64,000 bases of DNA from Terriglobia bacterium. Lineage in GTDB: Bacteria; Acidobacteriota; Terriglobia; Terriglobales; Acidobacteriaceae. Numbering within the stretch: position 1 is the first letter of the stretch; each line of letters begins with the position of its first letter. The notes beneath the pieces are model-generated. The model saw only the letters and a program-made list of their open reading frames with translations. It was not told the DNA's origin and did no database searches. The stretch covers positions 32,935 through 96,934 of the forward strand of contig JAIQFF010000002.1 in assembly GCA_020073395.1 (NCBI GenBank), given 5' to 3'. The position numbers were made by a program, and so were the translations under genes. Positions 25,864 to 33,440 of the stretch are shown here, in pieces.

Positions 25864-26928
25864 TCAGTAAGACCGTGGGTGGTACCCGGTGGTCAGTTCT
25901 GCGCGCGGATGACGCCACTTGGGCTCCTTGTTGACCGTGGACTGAGTCATAGAACGCAGGGCACGAATCGCGCGGCCATAAGCGCCGACGGCTGAACTCG
26001 AGACCCGGGCGCCTGGCGGTTCATCCATAAAGGGCATAAATTTGTCGGGGAATCCAGGCATGGTGCAGCCGATACAGATACCGCCTACGTTGGGACATCC
26101 GCCGATTCCGGCCATCCATCCGCGCTTGGGCACGTTGCAGTTCACTACCGGGCCCCAGCATCCCAATTTCACGATGCATTTCGGGGAGCCATACACTTCC
26201 GCGAAATCGCCTTGCTCGTAGTAGCCGGCGCGATCGCAACCTTCGTGGACGGTCTTGCCAAACAGCCACGTGGGGCGCAGTTCATCGTCGAGCGGAATCA
26301 TGGGAGCCAGTCCCGCCACCTGATAAAGAAGATAGAGGACAGTCTCCATGAAGTTGTCCGGCTGCACCGGGCATCCTGGAACATTGACGATGGGCAGACC
26401 GGCTTTAGACCTCCAGTCCCAACCCAGGTAGTCCGCCAGACCCATGGCGCCAGTGGGATTGCCTTCCATAGCATGAATGCCGCCGTAGGTGGCGCAAGTC
26501 CCGCAGGCAACCACGGCGAGTGCCTTGGGTGCCAGACGGTCAATCCACTCATTGGTGGTGATGGGCTGACCGGTCGTGGGATCGGTTCCTAGCCCTGCCC
26601 AGTAACCTTCTTTCTTTATTTTCTCGTTGGGAATGGAACCTTCGACTACCAGGACGAAGGGATCCAGCTGACCTTTCTCCGCCAGGTACCAGAATTTCAG
26701 GAAGTCATCTCCGTTCTCATAAGCCAGGACGGGATTGTGCAGGTGTACTTTGGGAAGGCCGGGAATTGCTCCCAGCAGAACATCTTCGATACTGGGTTGA
26801 CTAGCCGCGGTGACCGAAACCGAGTCTCCGTCACAGCCCAAACCGGCGGTGATCCAGAGAATGTGTACTTCGGCGACTGGCGATGGTTTTTGCGTTTTCC
26901 GACCGTACGGAACCGTTTCCGCTGCCAT
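25864..26928 (-). CDS. hhyS: group 1h [NiFe]-hydrogenase small subunit, operon copy
   Basis: This 354-residue electron-transfer subunit binds three Fe-S clusters. The proximal site reads GLGCDGD, so the residue three positions after the first Cys is Asp instead of Cys. That is the 3Cys-1Asp arrangement known for oxygen-tolerant 1h/group-5 enzymes. Further ligands: CGTCATYGG, VPGCPVQPDN, HEGCDRAGYY, KLGCWGPVVNCN and GGICIGCTMPGFPD. There is no Tat signal, so it is cytoplasmic or membrane-attached on the inner face. AAGGAG lies upstream of the ATG. Compared with the second copy it has an extra Cys (VVACGTC) and lacks the Cys in PITTxEW. Confidence 0.96.
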   Translation of the reverse strand: MAAETVPYGRKTQKPSPVAEVHILWITAGLGCDGDSVSVTAASQPSIEDVLLGAIPGLPKVHLHNPVLAYENGDDFLKFWYLAEKGQLDPFVLVVEGSIPNEKIKKEGYWAGLGTDPTTGQPITTNEWIDRLAPKALAVVACGTCATYGGIHAMEGNPTGAMGLADYLGWDWRSKAGLPIVNVPGCPVQPDNFMETVLYLLYQVAGLAPMIPLDDELRPTWLFGKTVHEGCDRAGYYEQGDFAEVYGSPKCIVKLGCWGPVVNCNVPKRGWMAGIGGCPNVGGICIGCTMPGFPDKFMPFMDEPPGARVSSSAVGAYGRAIRALRSMTQSTVNKEPKWRHPRAELTTGYHPRSY

Positions 26929-27160
26929 AGCTCGACTCTCCTTTCCCGCCTCAACTGGAAGACGGGAGCTGCCGAATTTCTGGTTAACGATTAGCGAATA
27001 CTCTTCAAACCTTGCCCTGGTAGCAGTTCTCTTCGCTGTAGAAGGGAAACCTGAAAAAAGTGCGCCCTGTTCTTAATGGCGCCCCTAGGATCAACAAAAG
27101 CAAAGACCGTCACAAGCGGGAGCCCCACTTTTTAAGTTTCATGGGAAGCACTATTTTTTC

Positions 27161-27179
27161 TATCGGGGATTCCCCGATA
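27161..27179. promoter_or_regulatory. 19-bp perfect palindrome upstream of hhyS
   Basis: Arms TATCGGGGA and TCCCCGATA flank a single central T. It lies 233 bases upstream of the hhyS start, in the 388-base spacer after the NarL-type regulator gene. Neither side is followed by a T run, so it is more likely a protein-binding operator or activator site than a terminator. No strong sigma-70 promoter could be assigned in the spacer. Confidence 0.5.
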
Positions 27180-27316
27180 CTGGGAAACTCTATATAGCGC
27201 CGCCGTCCCGCTGGCTGTCCGGCGGGCGCTACTCGGACGCTGTGGTTTTCTTTGCGCTCTTTTGCGGTGTCTTTGCGAACATTGCGGTCAGGGATTTTGA
27301 TCGCAACGGATCTGCA

Positions 27317-28009
27317 TCACGCCGTCTTTTCGTCCATGTTCCACTGGATGGCATGCTGCATGAGTTCGCGCGCGCTGCGCAGGGACAATTTTTCCTTGAT
27401 ATGCGCCTGATAGGATTCGACCGTCTTGACGCTTATGTGCAATTCTTCGGCAATCTGCCGGGTACCGTGGCCTTCCCCGATCAAACGAAACACTTCCAGC
27501 TCGCGATCGCTCAGGTCGGCGATGGAGGAGTGGCGCAGCGTGCCCGATCCGGTGATGTAGTGTTTCAGCATCCGGTTGGCGACACGGTCGCTCACGTAGA
27601 TCTCGCCGCCCAGGATGCGGCGCAGCGCCACCAGCACCTTTTCTGTTGCCTCCTGCTTCATGATGTAGCCATTCGCACCCGCCCGTAGCGCGCGCTCCGC
27701 ATAGATTGACTCGTCGTGCATGGAGAGGATCAGCACCGGGAGCGTCGGGTACAGATTCCTTATGTTCTTGAGCAGATCAAGCCCGTCTGGACCATTCAGG
27801 GAAATGTCCACGATGAGAACGTCCGGCTTGGCGGAAGCCAGCACGTGCATGGCGCCGCTGGCTTCTTCGGCCTCACCGCAAACCACCAGGTCGGTTTCCT
27901 GATTGATGAGCAACGCCAATCCCTGGCGCACAATGGGATGGTCGTCCACCACCAGGATTCTGCTCTTTCTCACTGCGACGTGGTCCTGAACCTTGTGAGA
28001 TGAGTTCAT
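27317..28009 (-). CDS. NarL/FixJ-type response regulator
   Basis: A 230-residue regulator: receiver domain (1-125; VVDDHPIVRQG, phospho-Asp in VLIVDISLNGPDG, Lys in YIMKQE) and a LuxR-type HTH (about 165-225; LSDRELEVFRLIGEGHGTRQIAEELHIS, then TVESYQAHIKEKL). The ATG at 28009 comes six bases after the stop of the kinase gene, so they form one unit. Position directly upstream of the hydrogenase operon and beside the 19-bp palindrome makes it a candidate hydrogenase regulator. Confidence 0.93.
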   Translation of the reverse strand: MNSSHKVQDHVAVRKSRILVVDDHPIVRQGLALLINQETDLVVCGEAEEASGAMHVLASAKPDVLIVDISLNGPDGLDLLKNIRNLYPTLPVLILSMHDESIYAERALRAGANGYIMKQEATEKVLVALRRILGGEIYVSDRVANRMLKHYITGSGTLRHSSIADLSDRELEVFRLIGEGHGTRQIAEELHISVKTVESYQAHIKEKLSLRSARELMQHAIQWNMDEKTA

Positions 28010-28014
28010 ATTTC

Positions 28015-29994
28015 TTAGTCCTCGACCGGAAACAGGCAAGTAACCGTGGTCCCACCGGCGTCGCCCGGTTGTATCTGCAGCGCAGCTCCGATCATCCTGG
28101 CCCGGTAGTTCATAAGATGAAGTCCCATGCCCACGCCTTTGCCGGGAAGCTCCGGAATACCCGTGCCGTCATCCTCAATTACCAGGGCGCCCTGACCCCG
28201 AGCAGCCGCGAGACGAATCACGATGTGCTCAGGCCGGCCATGTTTGATGGCGTTGTTCACGGCCTCCCGCGCAATATAGTAGAGATGAGTCGCCATGGCG
28301 TCATCATGAATCAGCACAGGAGTGAAGCACTCGAAGCGGCACGAAACCCCAAACAAGTCCTCCACCTCTCCCGCCCGTTGCTGGAGCGCCGACATCAGCC
28401 CCCGCGCATCGGACACCACCGGCAGCAGGCCGCGTGCCAGTTCCCGCGTCTTATTAATGGCCTCATTCACCAGCTTCACGATCTTGGCCGCGTCTCCGGC
28501 CTCCGGCAAGCCCTTTTCGACAAGCTTCTGTTCCTGCACCTTACTCATGAATGCAATACCGGTAAGATGCTGTCCCAGGCCATCGTGTAGATCCTGTCCG
28601 ATCCGACGCTGCTCCCGCCCGCTGATCTCAAGAATGGTTTTCTCCAGGTGCTTGCGCTCCGTGATGTCGCGGATGGCGCTCGAAACCAGCACCCCTTCCT
28701 CGGTTTCCAGCGGGCTTAAGCTGATCTCCACCGGAAATTCGTGGCCATCCTTGTGCAGGCCGTAGAGCTCCGCGCCAGCTCCCATAGGCCGGACTCGCGG
28801 CTCTTCGAAGAAAGTCTTCCGGTGCTCCGAGTGCTTGCGTCGCAGCCGCGCCGGCACCAGCAATTCGAGCTCTTGCCCTAGCAGCGCCTCCCGGTGATAA
28901 CCGAACAACTTCTCCACCTGGGCGTTGACCAGGACAATCTTGCCTTCTCGATTGACCACCACTACGGCGTCCGGCGCGGCTTCCAGCAGGCCACGAAATT
29001 TCGCCTCGGCCCGTTTGCGCTCCGTAATGTCAATGCCCGAAGCGATCACGCAACTCACAGCTTCGTTGGCACCGGGGAGGGTCGTGGTCGACCATGCGAT
29101 GATCCTCTGCCGGCCGTCTCGACAAACCCATCGGCTTTCGTACTCATTGGGGCGCTCGTCGGCGCGGGTTTTCTGGAACGACGCTTTGAAATGTTCCACT
29201 TCTTCCGGAATCAGAAACAGGTCCCAAATACACTGTCCGCGAACTTCCTCGAAAGAATACCCCGTCATTTGCTCACAAGCCCGGTTAAAGCGGATGATCC
29301 TGCCTTCCGGGTCGAGCACCACCACCAAAGCTCCCACAGTGTGGAGGATGGCGGAGACCACATTGCGCTCTTCCTGCAGAGCCTCTTCCGTCCGCTTCAG
29401 GTCGGTGATGTCAAATCCCACTCCGTGAATGAACCAGGGCTCGCCGTCTGCCTTGCGAATCATCTTGGCTTCGCAATGAAACCAGATCACGCGGCCGTCT
29501 CGCGCCACCACGCGATAGGCCGAGCGCAGGGGATTGCCGGTAAGAAACATCTCGGCCGCTTCGGTGCTCCAGCGCTGCTTGTCGTCCGGGTGGATATGGC
29601 TATACCAGCGCACCGGGTCCTCTAACCACTCCTCCTGGGAAAATCCCAGCGCGGCTTCGATCTGCGGACTCACATAGGCTTCGCCGATGCCACGATCGAG
29701 ATAGGCCATGAATACGACGGCAGGAATCTGCTCAACCAGGGCGCGATATCTTGCTTCCAGATTGGGGAGCTGCGGATCCGCGGCCGGAGCGATGCCTGGC
29801 TTTTCCGGCGGATACACAATGCGCCGGGCAATGCTGGGATCCTGAGTAAAGACTCCCGCCAGCTCCTGGAGAATTTCCTCAGCCTGCGCAGGATCAAGCT
29901 CCGGGTCGGCCAGCGCCACCGGACGGAGTATGGGGCGGACACTCTTGTCCGCCGCCTTTGACTTGGACTCCGGCATTCCTAAACTCATTTCCAC
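28015..29994 (-). CDS. soluble multi-PAS histidine kinase (HisKA_3 type)
   Basis: About 659 residues without membrane segments. Three PAS domains are apparent (about 75-200 with a PAC motif, 205-325, 330-450). They are followed by HisKA_3 ([20 protein letters not shown] with the phospho-His) and a HATPase domain ([30 protein letters not shown]). PAS domains often sense oxygen or redox through heme or flavin; no diagnostic ligand is visible. The first ~15 codons lie within a dispersed repeat (29932-29962) and the start is a weak GTG at 29994, so the true N-terminus could be further in. It is coupled to the NarL-type regulator. Confidence 0.9.
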   Translation of the reverse strand: MEMSLGMPESKSKAADKSVRPILRPVALADPELDPAQAEEILQELAGVFTQDPSIARRIVYPPEKPGIAPAADPQLPNLEARYRALVEQIPAVVFMAYLDRGIGEAYVSPQIEAALGFSQEEWLEDPVRWYSHIHPDDKQRWSTEAAEMFLTGNPLRSAYRVVARDGRVIWFHCEAKMIRKADGEPWFIHGVGFDITDLKRTEEALQEERNVVSAILHTVGALVVVLDPEGRIIRFNRACEQMTGYSFEEVRGQCIWDLFLIPEEVEHFKASFQKTRADERPNEYESRWVCRDGRQRIIAWSTTTLPGANEAVSCVIASGIDITERKRAEAKFRGLLEAAPDAVVVVNREGKIVLVNAQVEKLFGYHREALLGQELELLVPARLRRKHSEHRKTFFEEPRVRPMGAGAELYGLHKDGHEFPVEISLSPLETEEGVLVSSAIRDITERKHLEKTILEISGREQRRIGQDLHDGLGQHLTGIAFMSKVQEQKLVEKGLPEAGDAAKIVKLVNEAINKTRELARGLLPVVSDARGLMSALQQRAGEVEDLFGVSCRFECFTPVLIHDDAMATHLYYIAREAVNNAIKHGRPEHIVIRLAAARGQGALVIEDDGTGIPELPGKGVGMGLHLMNYRARMIGAALQIQPGDAGGTTVTCLFPVED

Positions 29995-30128
29995 GTCATG
30001 AACTCCACAACAGCCGCGGCTCCAAATCTAAAACCAAATCCCAACCCCAACTCCAACTCCAACCCCAACCCCAATACCAACCCCAACATCAACCCCAAAA
30101 GCGTCGGACAGGAGTGTCCGACCCACAC
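29932..30128. repeat. inverted repeat pair flanking the kinase start
   Basis: The left arm 29932-29962 (GGCGGACACTCTTGTCCGCC core) lies inside the kinase reading frame, and the related right arm 30100-30128 (GTCGGACAGGAGTGTCCGAC core) in the spacer. Both belong to the family seen at 11239-11360. Confidence 0.65.
30032..30099. repeat. telomere-like CCAACC/CCCCAA hexamer tandem array
   Basis: About 11 degenerate copies of a six-base unit (variants of CCCCAA and CTCCAA) fill the spacer between the kinase gene and the second hhyS gene, inside the inverted-repeat pair. An open frame through it gives a low-complexity Asn-Pro peptide that I do not consider a gene. Confidence 0.8.
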
Positions 30129-30143
30129 CCACACACATGCGGA

Positions 30144-31163
30144 TCAACGGGGGCGCTTGCGCCATCCTGGCTCTTTGTTGAGCGACGACTGCGTAAAGCG
30201 GCGCAACGCGTGAATCGCACGTCCATAAGTTTGGACGGCTGCGGAGGACAAAAGCGACCCTGGCGGCTGATTCATGAACGGCATGAATTTGTCGGGAAAG
30301 CCCGGCATGGTGCAGCCGATACAGATTCCGCCGATATTCGGACAACCTCCGATCCCGCCCATCCAACCTCGCTTACCGACATTGCACTGGACCACCGGGC
30401 CCCAGCATCCCAGCTTGACGATGCACAGGGGCGATCCATATTCGTCGCCAAATTGCGCCTGCTCGTAGTACCCTCCACGATCGCATCCCTCGTGCACAGT
30501 GCTGCCAAACAGCCAGGTGGGACGCAACGCCTCATCCAGGGGAATCATGGGCGCCCGCCCGGCCGCCATGTGCAGCAGGTACAACAACGTCTCCATGAAA
30601 TTGTCCGGCTGCACCGGACACCCCGGCACGCATACGATGGGAATATCCGCCTTCGAACGCCACTGCCAGCCCAGGTAATCCGCAAGGCCCATGCAGCCCG
30701 TGGGATTTCCTTCCATGGCATGGATACCGCCGTAGGTGGCGCAGGTCCCTGCCGCAATCACGGCCCAGGCCCTGGGCGCCAGACGATCGACCCATTCGCA
30801 GGTGGTGATCGGTTGCCCGGTCTTTGCGTCGGTGCCGAATGAAGCCCAATACCCTTCCTCTTTATTGGTTTCGTCCGGAATCGATCCTTCGATGACGAGA
30901 ATAAAAGGTCCCAGCATATCCTGTGCCGCCAGGTGAAAACGCCGCATGAAGTCGTCGCCATTTTCAACAGCAAGGAAGGGATTGAGGAAGTTGACTTTGG
31001 GAATCCAGGGCAGGGCGCCGGTCACGATGTCTTCGATACTGGGCTGGGTGGCCGCCGTCATGGCAATCGTGTCCCCGTCGCATCCCAAGCCGGCCGTAAT
31101 CCAGAGGACATCGATCTCGGTGATCGCAGGCTGAGTTCCACGGCGAGCGTCAGCATCCGCCAT
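30144..31163 (-). CDS. second, orphan group 1h hydrogenase small subunit
   Basis: This 339-residue paralogue of the operon copy has the same cluster ligands: GLGCDGD (Asp variant of the proximal site), AGTCATYGG, VPGCPVQPDN, HEGCDRGGYY, KLGCWGPVVQCN, GGICIGCTMPGFPD. By eye about 70% of positions agree with the operon copy. It keeps the PITTCEW and VCVPGC cysteines characteristic of canonical 1h small subunits, which the operon copy lacks. GGGAGGG precedes the ATG. No large-subunit gene is adjacent; it stands upstream of the PAS kinase pair in the same orientation. It may form an alternative heterodimer with the single HhyL or be a remnant of a second operon, although the frame is intact. Confidence 0.93.
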   Translation of the reverse strand: MADADARRGTQPAITEIDVLWITAGLGCDGDTIAMTAATQPSIEDIVTGALPWIPKVNFLNPFLAVENGDDFMRRFHLAAQDMLGPFILVIEGSIPDETNKEEGYWASFGTDAKTGQPITTCEWVDRLAPRAWAVIAAGTCATYGGIHAMEGNPTGCMGLADYLGWQWRSKADIPIVCVPGCPVQPDNFMETLLYLLHMAAGRAPMIPLDEALRPTWLFGSTVHEGCDRGGYYEQAQFGDEYGSPLCIVKLGCWGPVVQCNVGKRGWMGGIGGCPNIGGICIGCTMPGFPDKFMPFMNQPPGSLLSSAAVQTYGRAIHALRRFTQSSLNKEPGWRKRPR

Positions 31164-31302
31164 TTCGAGCCCTCCCTTCGACCACCCACCCGAGACCTTA
31201 CCTTATGTGACTATTCTCGCGGCCCGCAGAACTACCCCAACAACCGGCCATATCTTACCCCATCCAAATCCCGGCGATGCCGGGCATTGCCAGTACTGGC
31301 GC

Positions 31303-32958
31303 CTAGTCCGGGCCCGGGCGGGCCACGTTTCGGTCGTACAGCTCGATCGTGTGCAGGCGGATGCGCACCACTTCGTTGCGATTGCTCTTGAAATTAAGCC
31401 CCCGGTCGGTCTGGTCTCCATTCCAGGTGCGCAGGGCCTGCCAGGAGCCCTTTACGTAGCCGCCTTCTTCGGCGCGAAGAATCTCAAGTTGCTGATTCTG
31501 TGCCTTGCTCGCGGGATTGTCTGCCAATTGGAAGCTGACGCTGGCGTCAAACCCCGTCACCAGATACTCTAACGGACCGAGTTGGGCCACCATGGCTCGC
31601 CCGTGCGAATCGGGGTTCCCGGGCGGCATCTCGCCATCGCGCTGCGGAAAACCGAAGGAGACCATGGCGTCCACATCGCCGAAGTGCAAACGCTGCCGCT
31701 CGCTACCCTTCTCTTCCACGGCGGTCTGCAACTTGCCGTCAAAGTTCAGCTGCGCCACCTGGCCGGCGATGGGCTCAAAGAGAGCAAAGTCTTCCGAAAG
31801 CCAGCCGGGTATTTTTTCATCGGAGATCGTCCAGCCGGTGTAGTCCACGCCAAAGGGCGAAAAGCCAATGGCGCCATGACCCAAGGCGAGAAAGAAATAC
31901 CGCCCAAAGTTATTCTGCATTCCTGTCTCGGGGATGAAGAAGGCGTTGTCATCACGATGATAGGCGGCGATGATCTCGTGATAGAACCGCATGTCGTCGG
32001 AATAGAAGTCAGGCGCGAGGAGATCGATGACCGGAGCCGCCGCCTTCCATATATCGATGTTGTCCTGCTGCGGACCGCCGCTGGGGTACTCCTGTCCGGG
32101 GACGGCGCGGTCGCGATCTTCCAGGGCGTGCACCGGGTACTTAATCCAGACATTGCAGTACATGGGCAGGGGATATTCGGCCTTGCCGGCGCGCGCCACC
32201 TCGCTGATGTAGTGGGCGACGGAATACGCCATGAAATTCTCATCCGCATCGGGGCCAAAAACCTGGGACCAGTTGCCATTCCCGACACGCAGCGCGCTGG
32301 TTAGCGTCGCGGGTACTGCACCCGCAAACTCCTTCTGCGCCGCCGGCGAGTAGTCGCGGACGGTCCCGATCGAGCCGGATTCGTTCTCCACCTGGACCAT
32401 GATGACGGTACGCTGCGTGGCATCCGCTTCGCGGAGGTGGCGCATGAGGGCGGAGAAGGCGTGCTTATCCGCTTCGAGATTGCTGGCAGAGCTGGCGGAA
32501 AGAACAGGGAGCACCTTCCCACGAGCGCTCAACGCCCGCGGATAACGTTTCGTGTCATTCTTCATCCACTCTGGAATGTAATGCGCCTGCCCATTTTTCC
32601 AGGTGCCGAACCAGAGCAGCACTAGTCGCAGATGGTGCTGGCGTGCCCCGGCAAGCAACTCATCCACGTTGGAGAAATCGAACTTGCCAGGTTCGGGCTC
32701 CATCTGCTCCCAGTAAACCGGAGCTTCGACCGTATTGACGTGCATGGCCTCCAGCGCCGGCCATACCCTGGGCAAAGAGTTAGGCCACGCACTGGAATTG
32801 TTGATCTGCGCCCCCAGAATAAGGAAAGGTTTTCCGTCCACGACCAGAGCGAAGCGTCCATCCTTGCGCTCCAGGCGGGGAGCATCGGCGGCAACCAAAA
32901 GAGTCGGCAGGATGCACAGCCCTGCAAGGAATGCCTTGGCAGACGGGGCCAGTCTCAT
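31303..32958 (-). CDS. exported GH35-like beta-galactosidase with DUF5597
   Basis: A 551-residue glycosidase with a signal peptide (about 1-24, LLVAADA). The TIM-barrel catalytic part (about 35-380) contains VNTVEAPVYWEQMEPEPGKFDF, MVQVENESG (probable acid/base Glu) and FIPETG (probable nucleophile Glu). The remainder is the DUF5597 beta domain common in GH35-type enzymes from Bacteroidetes and Acidobacteria. It should hydrolyse beta-galactosides in the periplasm. It appears as a single-gene unit, with ~140 bases to the orphan hhyS. Confidence 0.88.
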   Translation of the reverse strand: MRLAPSAKAFLAGLCILPTLLVAADAPRLERKDGRFALVVDGKPFLILGAQINNSSAWPNSLPRVWPALEAMHVNTVEAPVYWEQMEPEPGKFDFSNVDELLAGARQHHLRLVLLWFGTWKNGQAHYIPEWMKNDTKRYPRALSARGKVLPVLSASSASNLEADKHAFSALMRHLREADATQRTVIMVQVENESGSIGTVRDYSPAAQKEFAGAVPATLTSALRVGNGNWSQVFGPDADENFMAYSVAHYISEVARAGKAEYPLPMYCNVWIKYPVHALEDRDRAVPGQEYPSGGPQQDNIDIWKAAAPVIDLLAPDFYSDDMRFYHEIIAAYHRDDNAFFIPETGMQNNFGRYFFLALGHGAIGFSPFGVDYTGWTISDEKIPGWLSEDFALFEPIAGQVAQLNFDGKLQTAVEEKGSERQRLHFGDVDAMVSFGFPQRDGEMPPGNPDSHGRAMVAQLGPLEYLVTGFDASVSFQLADNPASKAQNQQLEILRAEEGGYVKGSWQALRTWNGDQTDRGLNFKSNRNEVVRIRLHTIELYDRNVARPGPD

Positions 32959-33105
32959 GTTCGCTCCAGTTGGCTCAAGCGCCGGTTCGTGCGAACTTTA
33001 CTACGCCGTCCGGTTTCGTGTAAATCGCGTCACTGGGCGCAGTCTGGGCCTGAGTGAAACTGAAACGTCCCCTCCATTGTGTGAGCCGCCGAGTTGTATC
33101 ACTCG

Positions 33106-33189
33106 TCAGCCCCGCTTCATAAAGAAACGAACCGCCAGGATAACGATCGCGACCAGCACTACGATTTCAACAATATTTGCCAGGCTCAT
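33106..33189 (-). CDS. 27-residue single-span membrane peptide
   Basis: This gene was found by reading the spacer. ATG at 33189 is preceded by a strong AGGAGG nine bases upstream; the stop is TGA at 33106. The peptide starts MSLANIVEIVVLVAIVILAV and ends RFFMKRG, a hydrophobic helix followed by a basic tail, so the N-terminus would lie outside and the C-terminus in the cytoplasm. Such tiny proteins often modify larger membrane partners. It lies between the glycosidase and transglutaminase genes, on the same strand as both. Confidence 0.6.
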   Translation of the reverse strand: MSLANIVEIVVLVAIVILAVRFFMKRG

Positions 33190-33440
33190 GGCCTTTGCCT
33201 CCTAAACGGCAGGCTAGTCATGCCAGAGGTCGTCATCCGTGTCAAGGGCATAATCGCGACGGAGTGGGTCAGTATCACGATAGGGCACACAAAATGCATA
33301 AACCACCAAGGGCACGAAGTATCACGAAGGACTTAGTTTCCCGAGTTTCCTTCGTGTCCTTTGTGGTTAACGGTTTCGGAAACTGGCCCATAACCATCGG
33401 CGAGGGTCGGACGCAGCGATTGCCACTGCCATCCGGACCT

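Noticed and set aside
24443..25870. 475-codon open frame on the plus strand
   Set aside because: It lies opposite the hydrogenase large subunit, whose identity is certain; the translation has no domain.
27099..27114. possible sigma-54 promoter (TGTGACG-N4-TTGCT on the minus strand) upstream of hhyS
   Set aside because: The -12 element fits but the essential GG of the -24 element is TG, so I do not call it.
29998..30213. open frame with an Asn-Pro-rich peptide
   Set aside because: It is a translation of the hexamer array and inverted repeat, with no proper gene context.
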